Below are positions 18,390-27,792 of a stretch of DNA of 64,000 nt, in pieces; the stretch's first letter is position 1; every line of letters begins with the position of its first letter. Under the pieces are notes generated by a model that was not told where the DNA came from, made no database searches, and saw nothing but the letters and a program-made list of their open reading frames with translations. Origin of the DNA: a bacterium D16-34 (GTDB lineage Bacteria > Actinomycetota > Coriobacteriia > Coriobacteriales > Eggerthellaceae). Position numbers and translations under genes: made by a program. The stretch covers positions 54,682 through 118,681 of the forward strand of contig RAZB01000006.1 in the NCBI GenBank assembly GCA_003612515.1, written 5' to 3'.

Positions 18390-18647
18390 TTACACCAGGT
18401 TAACGCTAATTTGCGACGCAGCGTTTGCATCGTCTTCCAGCGAATCTTTGGCCTCATCCAACAGCGCGCGAACATCGTCCAGCAGTGCTTGGGCGGCATG
18501 CAATTTAGCGCAAGTTGTGGGATATCCGGCGTCATCTGCCATATGACCGAGCGTATGAGTCCAGCGGCGCTCAAGCTTAATATGATCGTCAATCTGGTCA
18601 ATCATTTGTTCAAACTGTCCGGTGTTGATTCCGTTTGTGCACATCAT
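18390..18647 (-). CDS. Small helical protein of unknown function upstream of nikR
   Basis: 85 residues (or 84 from the second ATG at 18644). AAGGAGG precedes it, so it is very probably a gene. The sequence is largely helical and acidic, with Cys3, Cys47 and several histidines (DDHIKLERRWTHTLGHMADD). It starts a leftward group with nikR (53-base gap) and hypE, so a link to nickel or hydrogenase is possible, but I do not recognise the family. Confidence 0.65.
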   Translation of the reverse strand: MMCTNGINTGQFEQMIDQIDDHIKLERRWTHTLGHMADDAGYPTTCAKLHAAQALLDDVRALLDEAKDSLEDDANAASQISVNLV

Positions 18648-18710
18648 GCGCCTCCTTTGTTGCTATTATGATGGTTATACGGCGAATCATCATCTATCGC
18701 AAGGGTGAGT

Positions 18711-19181
18711 GTGAAAATTTCTGCAAATGGTAACATGTGCGAAGCTACGCTGGTCTCAACATGGTCGCTTTTTGGCGAACATCTCACCGGCGAGCGCTGC
18801 GGCATCTTTTTAGTCATAAGCTCAACACTGCTTAGCACCGAAGCGCGCGACGCGCTCAATACGTCTGCAAAAACATTTGGGTACGGGCAGGCTGCATGCA
18901 CGTTCGCCCAGATAGATGGCGTCAATGACACACACCTTGATCCAGCAGCACTTCGCCTGCTCACCGAAGGGCTCGACCCCTATTGCATCGTAGCAAGCGA
19001 TGCGGCATCCGCGCAAATGCTCGCGCATGCCTACAACACCCAGCTTGCAACCAACAGCACTGCTCGAATTATGGGTCGCAGCGTTGTGGCGCTCGATTCG
19101 TTTGAGTCGCAACTCAAAAGTGCCCAGGATAAACAAGTTGCCTGGGCACTTCTCAAATCTCTTCCTCGGCTTGACAACTAA
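18711..19181 (+). CDS. Hypothetical protein
   Basis: An uninterrupted frame of 156 residues divergent from the nikR group. GTG 18711 has AAGGGTGAGT just upstream; GTG 18705 and ATG 18732 are alternatives. Alternating hydrophobic stretches (RCGIFLVISSTLLS, LDPYCIVASDAASAQMLAHAY) suggest a compact alpha/beta fold. I do not recognise it. Its 3' end contains the terminator of the convergent phosphohexomutase gene, and the two stop codons are only 15 bases apart. Confidence 0.6.
   Translation: MKISANGNMCEATLVSTWSLFGEHLTGERCGIFLVISSTLLSTEARDALNTSAKTFGYGQAACTFAQIDGVNDTHLDPAALRLLTEGLDPYCIVASDAASAQMLAHAYNTQLATNSTARIMGRSVVALDSFESQLKSAQDKQVAWALLKSLPRLDN
19118..19151 (-). terminator. Terminator of the phosphohexomutase gene inside the convergent gene
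   Basis: An 11-bp stem AAGTGCCCAGG/CCTGGGCACTT (19118-19128 with 19141-19151), 12-nt loop, then TTTTGAG on the minus strand. It sits within the last codons of the gene at 18711-19181. Confidence 0.7.
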
Positions 19182-19196
19182 AGCGTCAAACAGCAC

Positions 19197-20615
19197 TTAT
19201 GCCAGCACGGCTGCTTCGCCACAAGCAAGCAATGCCGAAACCTCATCGGCGGTTTCTGCCTCGGCATAAATACGCACTAGCGGTTCGGTGCCGGAAGGAC
19301 GCAGCATAAGCCAAGCGTCACCCTCCAAACACACCTTCACGCCGTCGCGCCTATCAATTGCAACCACGCGCTTACCTGCAACCTCTTCGGGCGCATATTC
19401 ACTCAGCACATGCGTGCGGAAGTTGTCCATCTGCTCATCGGTGATGGAAAGGCCGCGACGCTCAAACTCCATGCTGCCAACTTTGCTGAACATGTCATCA
19501 ACCAGCTGTCCAAGCGTCATGTGACGCTCTGCCATCGTTTCGCACAAAAGCAGCGCCATCAGCAGGCCATCGCGCTCCATCACATGATCCGGGATGCCGA
19601 TGCCGCCGGACTCTTCGCCGCCTAACATGACGTCGCCCTTTTCCATTTCGGCATAGATCCATTTGAAACCAACAGGTGTAGAAGTCAGCTCAAGACCCAA
19701 CCGATCGCACATGCGCTGCAGCATAGCTGATGCAGTTACGGTTGAGACCACGCGGCCACGCAGACCCTTGTCCTCGGCCAAATGCGAGGTAACCAGCGTA
19801 ATAATGCGATGCGGGTTGACGAAATTGCCATGCTCGTCCACCGCTCCAATACGATCCGCATCACCGTCATTGATAAATCCAGCATCGTATCCAAGCTCAA
19901 CCACCTTCTCCATGCAGCGGTTAACCCACGGCGCAATTGGCTCAGGGTGCAAGCCGTCAAACGTTGGATCGGCAGCATTGTTGATTTCGCAAACCTCAAC
20001 ACCCAAATCGCGTAACAGACCTGCAAGATATCCGCGACCTGCCCCGTAAAGCGGGTCAACCACCACGCGCAAATGGGCGTCTTTGATAGCGTCCACATCA
20101 ACGCGAGCCTTGAGTGCCGCCAGATACGGCGTCATGAGATCCACTTCGGTGTAGGTACCGCGCGCATCGGTGGGCTGCGGCGTTTCTGCCAAAACGGCCT
20201 CAACGCGATCCGTGAGGTCTTTACCTGCCGCGCCGCCATCAGCCAGCCTCAGCTTAACGCCGAGATATTCAGCGGGGTTGTGCGAGCTGGTAAGCATAAT
20301 GCCGCCCACCGCTTCAGGATCTTGCGCGACCGACCAACACAGGGTTGGTGTCGGGCAATAGTCTTGCGAAAGCTTCACGTCAAAGCCATGCGTTGCGGCA
20401 ACTTCGGCAGCCAACTGAGCATACTCATGAGCATCTTGTCTGCAGTCGTGGCCGATAATGAGCGTACCTGGGTTATCCAGCGCGCGCCCTGCCGCCACAG
20501 CATCTTCTTTAAACACGCGTGCCGACGCGTCAACCACACGCACCAAATTGTCGTTGGTGAACTCTTCGCCAATAATTGCGCGCCATCCATCGGTACCGAA
20601 ACGAACGTCTGCCAC
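19197..20615 (-). CDS. Phosphoglucomutase/phosphomannomutase
   Basis: 472 residues of the alpha-D-phosphohexomutase family, interconverting hexose 1- and 6-phosphates. All four active-site motifs are seen: the phosphoserine loop TSSHNP (usually TASHNP), metal loop DGDADR, sugar loop GGEESGG and phosphate-binding RPSGTEPLVRIY. The start is GTG 20615 with AAAGGA 7 bases upstream and the typical opening VRFGTDGWR. Divergent galE next door suggests a shared role in sugar-nucleotide and cell-surface polysaccharide supply. Substrate (glucose, mannose or both) cannot be told from sequence. Confidence 0.93.
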   Translation of the reverse strand: MADVRFGTDGWRAIIGEEFTNDNLVRVVDASARVFKEDAVAAGRALDNPGTLIIGHDCRQDAHEYAQLAAEVAATHGFDVKLSQDYCPTPTLCWSVAQDPEAVGGIMLTSSHNPAEYLGVKLRLADGGAAGKDLTDRVEAVLAETPQPTDARGTYTEVDLMTPYLAALKARVDVDAIKDAHLRVVVDPLYGAGRGYLAGLLRDLGVEVCEINNAADPTFDGLHPEPIAPWVNRCMEKVVELGYDAGFINDGDADRIGAVDEHGNFVNPHRIITLVTSHLAEDKGLRGRVVSTVTASAMLQRMCDRLGLELTSTPVGFKWIYAEMEKGDVMLGGEESGGIGIPDHVMERDGLLMALLLCETMAERHMTLGQLVDDMFSKVGSMEFERRGLSITDEQMDNFRTHVLSEYAPEEVAGKRVVAIDRRDGVKVCLEGDAWLMLRPSGTEPLVRIYAEAETADEVSALLACGEAAVLA

Positions 20616-20785
20616 CTCAAAGTCCTTTCGCTTGCTTGTTTTTGCGTCCCAATATCATAGCATCACGAGCGCGCAAGTAAGCCTTCTGTAATCAATCGTA
20701 TCTGGAGAAATCATACGTCCAACAGCATCACCGAGGAAGCGTGCTATCCTTGACGTATACAGTTAGCGCACGAAAGGACAGGGCT

Positions 20786-21922
20786 ATGGCGCATACAACG
20801 CTGGCGAAATCACCGCAACAAACAACGATTTTGGTGACCGGAGGTGCTGGCTTTATTGGAAGCCATACCGTTGTGGAGCTTCTCAAAGGAGGCTACAACG
20901 TCGTAATCGTTGACGACTTGAGCAACTCCAGCGCAGTTGCCGTTGATCGCATTCGCACAATTGCTGGCATTGACGCAGATGACCCGCAGCTGGTTTTTTA
21001 CGAGGCTTCCATTTTAGACCGCGATGCTTTGCAGCAGATTTTCGACGCACACGAAATTGATGGCATGATCCACTTCGCCGGCTATAAAGCAGTTGGCGAA
21101 AGCGTGCAAAAACCGCTTGAATACTACTGGAATAACATCGCTGGAACGCTTGTGTTGTGCGACGTTGCTCGAGATCATGATGTGAAAAACATCGTCTTTT
21201 CATCCAGTGCAACCGTCTATGGCGAACCCGAGTTTATCCCCATCACAGAAAGCTGTCCTAAACACGATGCCACTAATCCCTATGGATGGACCAAAAGCAT
21301 GCTCGAGCAAATCTTGAGCGACCTTTACGTGGGAGACAACGAGTGGAACGTTGTGCTGCTTCGCTACTTTAATCCAATCGGTGCTCATGAAAGCGGTCTT
21401 ATTGGCGAAGATCCCAAAGGCATCCCCAACAACTTACTGCCCTACGTTGCACAAGTTGCGGTGGGTAAGCTTGAGCAAGTTGGCGTATTTGGTGACGATT
21501 ACCCAACCCCTGATGGCACGGGTGTTCGCGACTACATTCACGTAGTTGATTTGGCGCGCGGTCATGCGGCTGCTCTCGACTGGATGGCAGGGCGCGTTGG
21601 CACTGGCGAAGCGCTCGGTTTGGGCTCGGTTGCCGGTGCGCCTGACGCTGACGGTCAGCGCCACGGTGTGGGAATTTTCAACTTAGGTACCGGAACTGGC
21701 TCAAGCGTACTTGATGTTATCAAGGCTTTCGAGCGCGCATGTGGCCACACTATCCCCTACCAAATCAAGCCACGCCGCGCTGGAGATGTTGCTGAGAATT
21801 ATGCTGCCTGCGAAAAAGCACGCGAAGAGCTTGGTTGGGTTGCAGAATACGATCTGGAGAGAATGTGCGAGGACAGCTGGCGCTGGCAGTCGCAGAACCC
21901 TGACGGGTACGCCACCGCCTAG
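20786..21922 (+). CDS. galE: UDP-glucose 4-epimerase
   Basis: A 378-residue extended SDR enzyme converting UDP-glucose to UDP-galactose using bound NAD+. The Rossmann motif GGAGFIGSH (near residue 20), FSSSATVYGE with the catalytic Ser/Thr, and YGWTKSMLE with the Tyr-Lys pair are present, along with FNPIGAH and DGTGVRDYIHVVDLA. ATG 20786 was chosen for the AAAGGA upstream; a frame extending to 20741 has no ribosome site. TTGACG at about 20750 may belong to its promoter. A 12-bp tandem tract starts 8 bases after its stop codon. Confidence 0.96.
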   Translation: MAHTTLAKSPQQTTILVTGGAGFIGSHTVVELLKGGYNVVIVDDLSNSSAVAVDRIRTIAGIDADDPQLVFYEASILDRDALQQIFDAHEIDGMIHFAGYKAVGESVQKPLEYYWNNIAGTLVLCDVARDHDVKNIVFSSSATVYGEPEFIPITESCPKHDATNPYGWTKSMLEQILSDLYVGDNEWNVVLLRYFNPIGAHESGLIGEDPKGIPNNLLPYVAQVAVGKLEQVGVFGDDYPTPDGTGVRDYIHVVDLARGHAAALDWMAGRVGTGEALGLGSVAGAPDADGQRHGVGIFNLGTGTGSSVLDVIKAFERACGHTIPYQIKPRRAGDVAENYAACEKAREELGWVAEYDLERMCEDSWRWQSQNPDGYATA

Positions 21923-21930
21923 TTCGTATC

Positions 21931-22061
21931 GCGTGCGACCTGGGGCGTAGCCTGGGGTGAAACCCGGCACGCGACCTGGTGCGCAACCTGGGGAGCAACC
22001 TGCGCGCGACCTGCGCGCGACCTGATGCGAGGCCTCGTGCGAGGCCTCGTGCGCGACCTGG
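21931..22061. repeat. Eleven tandem 12-bp repeats (two of 11 bp)
   Basis: A run of 12-bp units resembling GTGCGCGACCTG starts 8 bases after the galE stop codon. It leads into repeat element C with a 45-base gap. A second loose tract of GATGCGA-like words lies at 22248-22315. Confidence 0.8.
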
Positions 22062-22105
22062 GGTTTTGCTGCGGACGCTCTAAAGCTCTCGCACTTTTTG
22101 TAAGT

Positions 22106-22230
22106 TGTGGCTGGAAAAGGCCTCTCGTCGGGGAAAATCGCTTGTTTTCGGAGCCGAAAACCCCGACAAGGGCACTTTTCCAGCCATTTTGCTGCCAAAA
22201 ACCCCGACGAGGGCACTTTTCCAGCCACAA
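22106..22230 (-). repeat. Three-motif palindromic element, copy C (inverted orientation)
   Basis: On the plus strand it reads forward (22106-22134), reverse (22161-22188), reverse (22202-22230). Its reverse complement is therefore forward-forward-reverse, the same as copies A, B and D. This is the best-conserved copy; the GTGCCCTCGTCGGGG core is intact in one unit and altered by one base in another. Confidence 0.85.
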
Positions 22231-22342
22231 CTCTCTTTTTTTCGCAAAAGACGATGCGAGATATGATGCGAAATGTGATTCGAAACATGAAAGCTCGATT
22301 GCGAGAGCTCGATCACGTAAGATCGACTGCGCGCAAACAAAA

Positions 22343-22367
22343 AGACCGCGCTAACGTAACGCGGTCT
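22343..22367 (-). terminator. Terminator of the LCP gene
   Basis: An 8-bp stem AGACCGCG/CGCGGTCT with a 9-nt loop, followed on the minus strand by TTTTTG. It lies 25 bases after the LCP stop codon. Confidence 0.88.
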
Positions 22368-22391
22368 GAGCAGATAGATATATTTACAGCT

Positions 22392-24065
22392 CTACGCCTT
22401 TATCGTAGCTGACGCTCCGGCTCCTTGTGACACTGAAACAGATTCAGCGTTTTCATTCGGAGTCACAGCATCTGTGGCGCCACCAGTGTTGGGTGCATTC
22501 CCTCCACTGGTACCGGTGTCTGTTGTGCCACCTCCACTGGTGCCGGTTGAATCCCCTGTGATTCCTGGGGTTCCTGTGGTGCCCGAATTACCCCCGCTTT
22601 GAGTACCATCTTGACCAGGCGCTTGATTCGTATCTGGCGTCGGATCAGGATCGGGTATCACAGGTTCAGGCTCTGTTGGAACTGGGTCTACTTGTGGCGT
22701 TGTGGGCTCGGTATAGGGAATCGGGTCATACTGAGGCTGCTCGGATACCCAAGGCTCATACGACTCGTCGCCACCACTGTTATCCCAGAAGTCATTCGTA
22801 TTTGCTACGCCTGACTGGAAGTCGGCTGGCGGACCGTCGGACACAATATCACTTGGATCCTCACCCTTCAACATGGTCTCCATGACTTCCCTGGTCTTTT
22901 CTTCGTCGTTAAACACGTACGAAACAGCGCCTTCCATACCGGTCCAAGAAGGAAGCATTGCCGAATATACCGTTATGCCGTCTTTTCCTTCTTTCTCGCG
23001 CTGCTCAGCAGTAGACTTGAACTTCTCGGCAAGCTTCAAGATCTCTTCCGGCGCCATGTTAGTGGTAACGCACTGAGAAGCCGCCTCAATCACAGCCGGC
23101 ATTTGCGTAACAGGCAAATCGAGCACACGTTGCACGATGGCCATAATGAGCTGACGCTGATTTTGCGTACGCGTGAAGTCACCATCAGCGAAAGCGCGTG
23201 AGCGGGCGAAAGCAAGCGCATCATCACCATACATGTGGTATTCCTGACCCTCTTCAAAGATACGACGAGGCCAATCGGGATTAGCTGATGTGCCATCAGC
23301 ATCTGGGTCATCTATGGTCACCTCGGGCGTAATATACACGCCATCAACCGCATTGACCAGCGACACTAATTCCTGAAAATTCACCTCAGCATAATATGAA
23401 ATGTCAATGCCGAGTGCATCTAAATCGAGCAGATCGCGCGTAGCACTAATGGTTCCCGGTGCCTGCTCAAACGCATAAGCTGCGTTGAACTTATTGATGC
23501 CATATTCGCGCGTTTCGCCTGTTTCTTTATCGGTATACGAGAAGTCAATTTTGGTGTCGCGCGGAATCGAAACCATCGTGATGAGGTTTTGCGTAGCATC
23601 GACGCGAACCAAAATGTTTGTATCAGAGCGATAGCCCGTCGTTTCGCCATCTTCAGCACGACGGTCAGAACCAATCAGCAACATATAGAAAGGCTCGTTG
23701 AAGTCGTCGTTTACCACCGGCTTGAGCTCATTATCAAGCGCGGCAAGTTCTTTTTGCGTCTTGTCGCCCTCGTTGAGTTGTCGCGCGACGTTGTTATACC
23801 ACAGCGCAAATGCAGAACCTGCACAAATTAATATGATGGCCAGCGCAGACACAACTCCGATGGCAATCTTTTTGCCTCGTGGCATTTTGCGTGCTGCATA
23901 TGCTGGATTATTGCGCGAATAACGCGAAGCGCCGCCATTGGTTTGATTGCTGTAAGCATTGTTCGCTGCTGAGCCCTGTTGTCCGGGGGTGTAAACCGGT
24001 TTGTAGCCGCCAATAGTTGACTGCTCATCAGTAGGCGTAATGTGTGCGCCCTTATGTGAAGTCAT
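22392..24065 (-). CDS. LytR-CpsA-Psr (LCP) family cell-wall ligase
   Basis: 557 residues. A cytoplasmic N-terminus (1-66, Gln/Asn/Tyr-rich) and one membrane segment (about 67-90) put the LCP domain (about 125-370) outside the cell. Seen are LLIGSDRRAEDG, YRSDTNILVRVDA, MVSIPRDTKID, the INKFNAAYAFE motif and FARSRAFADGDFTRTQNQRQL, holding the acidic and arginine residues that bind polyprenyl-pyrophosphate. These enzymes transfer glycopolymers from lipid carriers to peptidoglycan or protein. A low-complexity Pro/Thr/Gly tail (about 430-557) probably spans the wall. GAGGAG precedes ATG 24065. A weak promoter candidate (TTGTCA-17-CACAAT) lies near 24190-24215. Confidence 0.94.
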   Translation of the reverse strand: MTSHKGAHITPTDEQSTIGGYKPVYTPGQQGSAANNAYSNQTNGGASRYSRNNPAYAARKMPRGKKIAIGVVSALAIILICAGSAFALWYNNVARQLNEGDKTQKELAALDNELKPVVNDDFNEPFYMLLIGSDRRAEDGETTGYRSDTNILVRVDATQNLITMVSIPRDTKIDFSYTDKETGETREYGINKFNAAYAFEQAPGTISATRDLLDLDALGIDISYYAEVNFQELVSLVNAVDGVYITPEVTIDDPDADGTSANPDWPRRIFEEGQEYHMYGDDALAFARSRAFADGDFTRTQNQRQLIMAIVQRVLDLPVTQMPAVIEAASQCVTTNMAPEEILKLAEKFKSTAEQREKEGKDGITVYSAMLPSWTGMEGAVSYVFNDEEKTREVMETMLKGEDPSDIVSDGPPADFQSGVANTNDFWDNSGGDESYEPWVSEQPQYDPIPYTEPTTPQVDPVPTEPEPVIPDPDPTPDTNQAPGQDGTQSGGNSGTTGTPGITGDSTGTSGGGTTDTGTSGGNAPNTGGATDAVTPNENAESVSVSQGAGASATIKA

Positions 24066-24391
24066 GCATTCTCCTCAAAGGCTTGCTAAACTCCCGCTGC
24101 ATCAACCCTTCAAAACTCCCACCTTTAAGGGTCGCAAGCCATAGTTCAAATACGTATCGGTGATGCCTTTTGCCGTCATCGCAACCTATTGTGTTATGCG
24201 CGCAACAAAATGACAACATATGGAGGATATTGTACCACCGATGACCCTTCACCATAAAATGGGCACGCTTGGACTACATTGCATACATGTACGCAGGTAA
24301 GGGCGTATTTTTCACCAAGTTTTCGAGGCGAATTGAGCTGGTTTTTTCTATGTTACGATCGGTTGTAAGCGATATTTTTTCATTAGCGGTG

Positions 24392-25273
24392 CTAAATATG
24401 GCGAAGTATGTCCCAGCCAGCCATCGTGATGCAGTTTGGCACCACTTTGCCCACCAACCGCAGCAAAAACGATTGCGGAGACGCGCATACAACAGCAGCA
24501 TGCATCTTGTTGCCAAAAAGCGCTGCACGAACCACGCTTTCGACACTTTGTTCGCCAAGCAAATGACCAACGTCGCCCGCGCCTCCCGACTGGCGCGCCA
24601 CCTGCTCAAAATTCGTCTTTACCCACGTAGGACACAATGCCGTCAACGCAATTCCGCGCCCGCGCAATTCAAAGCGAAGCCCGCGCGAATAATGCAGCAC
24701 AAATGCTTTGCTCGCGGCATATACGTTCAAGTGCGGCAGCGGAGCAAATGCCGCTGCAGAAGCTACCTCAATTATGTGGCCGCCTCGCCCCATGAACGGC
24801 AAACACATCTGGGTCACATCCACCAGCGCCTTGCAGTTCAGGTCGATCATGGCATCTACGTCATTGGAAGAAATGCTCTGCCAATCTCCGAATTTGCCAA
24901 AACCAGCGGCGTTTACTAAGTATGTGACCTGAGGATTTAGGGAGACCAGCTTTTCGCGAATTGCTTCGATGTCGTCGCGATCAGTCAAATCTGCACATAC
25001 TACACGCACGGGCGTGTCCAGCTTTGCGGCCAATGCTTCAAGCGCATCGGCATTGCGCGCACACAACCACAGCTCATCTACCACTTGCATCCGATCAATT
25101 TGGATGGCGAACTCTTTTCCAATGCCCGAAGAAGCTCCTGTGATAAATGCAATTCGTTTGGCTGCTTGTGGCGCCGTTTGTGGCATCGCTTGTGGTGCCG
25201 CTTGTGGCGCCGTTCGCGTCGAGGCGGATTGCACGGTGTCTGTCTTCGTTGCCGTCTGAGTTGATGTTTCCAT
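24392..25273 (-). CDS. Short-chain dehydrogenase/reductase
   Basis: 293 residues. The first ~40 are a low-complexity Thr/Ala/Gln stretch with repeated APQA units, not found in normal SDRs. The classical SDR core then begins: IAFITGASSGIGKEF for NAD(P), NAAGFGKFG, Ser of EVASAAAFAPLPHL and the catalytic YAASK. The sequence resembles the YqjQ/DltE-like oxidoreductases; the substrate is unknown. ATG 25273 has AGGAG upstream and lies 8 bases after the P-type ATPase stop codon, so the two are one operon. Between 24066 and 24391 there is no gene. Confidence 0.9.
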   Translation of the reverse strand: METSTQTATKTDTVQSASTRTAPQAAPQAMPQTAPQAAKRIAFITGASSGIGKEFAIQIDRMQVVDELWLCARNADALEALAAKLDTPVRVVCADLTDRDDIEAIREKLVSLNPQVTYLVNAAGFGKFGDWQSISSNDVDAMIDLNCKALVDVTQMCLPFMGRGGHIIEVASAAAFAPLPHLNVYAASKAFVLHYSRGLRFELRGRGIALTALCPTWVKTNFEQVARQSGGAGDVGHLLGEQSVESVVRAALFGNKMHAAVVCASPQSFLLRLVGKVVPNCITMAGWDILRHI

Positions 25274-25281
25274 ATGCACTC

Positions 25282-27705
25282 CTATGCCTTGAGTTGTTTG
25301 AGATGATATGCATCCAGCGCGGTATAGATGCAGTTGAAGCCCAGCACGTTCATAGCGCCCAAAACGCCAAACAAGCCAAACATAGCCGGGGTAAATGGTG
25401 CAATGTCGAACAGGTGGCCAAACAAACATACGCACCCTAAAAGTCCAACCAGAATAACGACCAAAAGTGCCACGCGTAGCGCGTTAAAGGGAAGAGAAAG
25501 TCGAATCACCAACAGCACGCCAATGCAAGCCAGCAAAAGCACACAAACGGTGGAAACTTCGCCATAGTTCATACCGAGCACGTTATAGCCAACGACGCAG
25601 GTCACAAGGACACTTGCCACCGCGCAAATTGCTCCTGGGATAGCGTGTACAACGCAGTTGAAAAGGAATTTGCCGCGAACGATGTCGTGATTGGGTTGCA
25701 GCGCCAACACAAACGAAGGCAAGCCGATAGTAAACGCCGAAATGAGCGTCATCTGAATAGGAACAAACGGATACTGCCAAGGCAGCAAAATAAATATGAC
25801 AGCAAGCGAAATAGACAACAGCGTTTTGACCAAAAACAGCGATGCCGATCGCTGCAAGTTGTTGATCGCGCGGCGACCCTCTGCAACCACGCGGGGCATG
25901 CTCGCAAAATCATTGTCGACCAACACCAGCTGCGCTACATTGCGCGCTGCATCTGAGCCGCTTGCCATGGCAACACTGCAATCCGAGGCCTTAAGAGCCA
26001 AAACGTCATTGACGCCATCTCCTGTCATGGCAACCGTATGACCTTCTGCTTGCAACGCCAGCACAAACGCTTTTTTCTGCTCTGGCCGCACGCGCCCAAA
26101 GACGGCATACTTCGCCATCGCCTGCTTGATTGCTGCTTCCGTAGTCAGCGTTGTTGCATCCACATAATCCTGCGCATTCGGGATGCCAACTCGCTGTGCA
26201 ATGCCCGAAACCGTTGTGGGATCATCGCCCGATATCACCTTAAGCGTCACCCCTTGCTCATTAAAGTAGCGAATAGTTTGTGTGGCGGTCGGTCGAATTT
26301 CGTCTTCAATGCAAACAAACCCCAGCGCAGTGACCTCTTCGCCAGCAGCACCGGCAACGATAGCGCCGGCTGCGTCGAAACCTGGCACACGTGCCAACAC
26401 CAACACGCGTGAGTTTTCTGCCAGCTCATCTAACTGAGCGTGCACCCGCTCCAGCTCTTTTGGGGCGCTGGCTAGCACAAATTGTGTGGCACCCATGACA
26501 TATGACAAACCATCTGCAAGGGTGGCACCTGAATATTTTCGATCCGACGAGAACGCAACCACGCGCTTGGCGGGCTGAGTGGGTGTGTTCGCGAAATAAG
26601 TTTGCAAGGCCTGCGCTGTCTCGTTGGGATCTTCGTCGGAGGCGGCAAGCGAGGCAAAAATCTCGTTGATCTGCGCGGTCGCAGATGTGCCAGCAAGCGA
26701 ATTTGCAGTTGCACGTATATCAGAGGGCGAATTTGTGCTCGCCGACGTATCAGCCGCAGACGCACGAATTGGCTCGACCGAAACAACTTTCATGGCTCCG
26801 GTTGTAATTGTGCCTGTTTTATCCAAACAAAGCACGTCTACGCGCGCGAGTGTCTCAATGCAGTAGAGCTGCTGCACCAACACTTGATGCTTTGCCAAAC
26901 GAATCACTGCAACCGCTAGCACCGTAGATGTCAGCAGAATAAGCCCCTCAGGGATCATGCCCACCAGCGCTGACACCGTTGACAAAATGGCCGAATTCCA
27001 CGCTACTCCATGCAAGAAATAGGTAATGCAGAACAGCAAAATGCCAATGGGAAACATGCCAATGCTTACGAATTTGATAATGGTATTGAGCGAGGTCATG
27101 ATCTCGGAGTTGATGGCTTTATGCTGTTTAGCCTCGTTGGTGATCTTGGCTGCGTAGTTTTGTGCGCCGACATGCTCCACGCGAGCCCACACCGATCCTG
27201 CGTTAATAAAAGAGCCGCTCATCAGCTGGTCGCCTGCACTTTTTTTGATCAACTTGCTTTCGCCTGTCAAAAGCGACTCGTTGGCTTGGCATTCGCCATC
27301 GAGAACAACACTATCGGCCGGCACCTGATTTCCGCGACCAAGCTTGATGACATCGCCTAACACCAGATCATGAGCTGGCAGTTCGACCTCTTCGCCATCC
27401 CGCATTGTAGGAATAACCGATTCTGTGAGAATCGCAAGCTTATCGGTGGTAATTTTCGAGCGAATCTCCTGCACGATGCCGATGATCGTATTAATAACAA
27501 TCACCAGCATAAAGAGCATGTTTTTATATGAGCCGGTCAAAAAGACCAGTACAGCCAGTATAAAATTGACAGCATTGAACAACGTGCAGATATTTTCGCG
27601 CGCAATTTGAGCATATGAGCGGGATTTAACGCTCGCGTCAACATTCACGTTGCCAGCCTGGCGCGCCGCTTCTACTTCTTGTGCGGAAAGTCCTTGAATA
27701 ACCAT
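25282..27705 (-). CDS. P-type cation-transporting ATPase (CtpE/P2-like)
   Basis: About 807 residues. It has the actuator motif LTGES, the phosphorylation site DKTGTIT, the P-domain hinge TGDGVNDVLALK, and a membrane segment with VGMIPEGLILLTS, the PEGL motif of P2-type pumps. The PEGLILLTS and ARVDVLCLDKTGT combination is most like mycobacterial CtpE, linked to calcium. Ion choice here is inference. An insertion rich in Ala/Ser/Thr (about residues 310-345) follows the phosphorylation site. The start is uncertain: ATG 27705 gives a normal N-terminus but lacks a clear ribosome site, while a GTG at 27789 adds 28 residues. TATAAT (minus strand, 27753-27748) could be a local -10. It is followed by the SDR gene and preceded by tetR. 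Confidence 0.9.
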   Translation of the reverse strand: MVIQGLSAQEVEAARQAGNVNVDASVKSRSYAQIARENICTLFNAVNFILAVLVFLTGSYKNMLFMLVIVINTIIGIVQEIRSKITTDKLAILTESVIPTMRDGEEVELPAHDLVLGDVIKLGRGNQVPADSVVLDGECQANESLLTGESKLIKKSAGDQLMSGSFINAGSVWARVEHVGAQNYAAKITNEAKQHKAINSEIMTSLNTIIKFVSIGMFPIGILLFCITYFLHGVAWNSAILSTVSALVGMIPEGLILLTSTVLAVAVIRLAKHQVLVQQLYCIETLARVDVLCLDKTGTITTGAMKVVSVEPIRASAADTSASTNSPSDIRATANSLAGTSATAQINEIFASLAASDEDPNETAQALQTYFANTPTQPAKRVVAFSSDRKYSGATLADGLSYVMGATQFVLASAPKELERVHAQLDELAENSRVLVLARVPGFDAAGAIVAGAAGEEVTALGFVCIEDEIRPTATQTIRYFNEQGVTLKVISGDDPTTVSGIAQRVGIPNAQDYVDATTLTTEAAIKQAMAKYAVFGRVRPEQKKAFVLALQAEGHTVAMTGDGVNDVLALKASDCSVAMASGSDAARNVAQLVLVDNDFASMPRVVAEGRRAINNLQRSASLFLVKTLLSISLAVIFILLPWQYPFVPIQMTLISAFTIGLPSFVLALQPNHDIVRGKFLFNCVVHAIPGAICAVASVLVTCVVGYNVLGMNYGEVSTVCVLLLACIGVLLVIRLSLPFNALRVALLVVILVGLLGCVCLFGHLFDIAPFTPAMFGLFGVLGAMNVLGFNCIYTALDAYHLKQLKA

Positions 27706-27792
27706 GAGCACTCTATTCAGGTTGATTTGATACGTATCCACCTCGTCATTATAAAAACCGCAAGGGGTAAACGCCGTGCGCTCACGCACTTG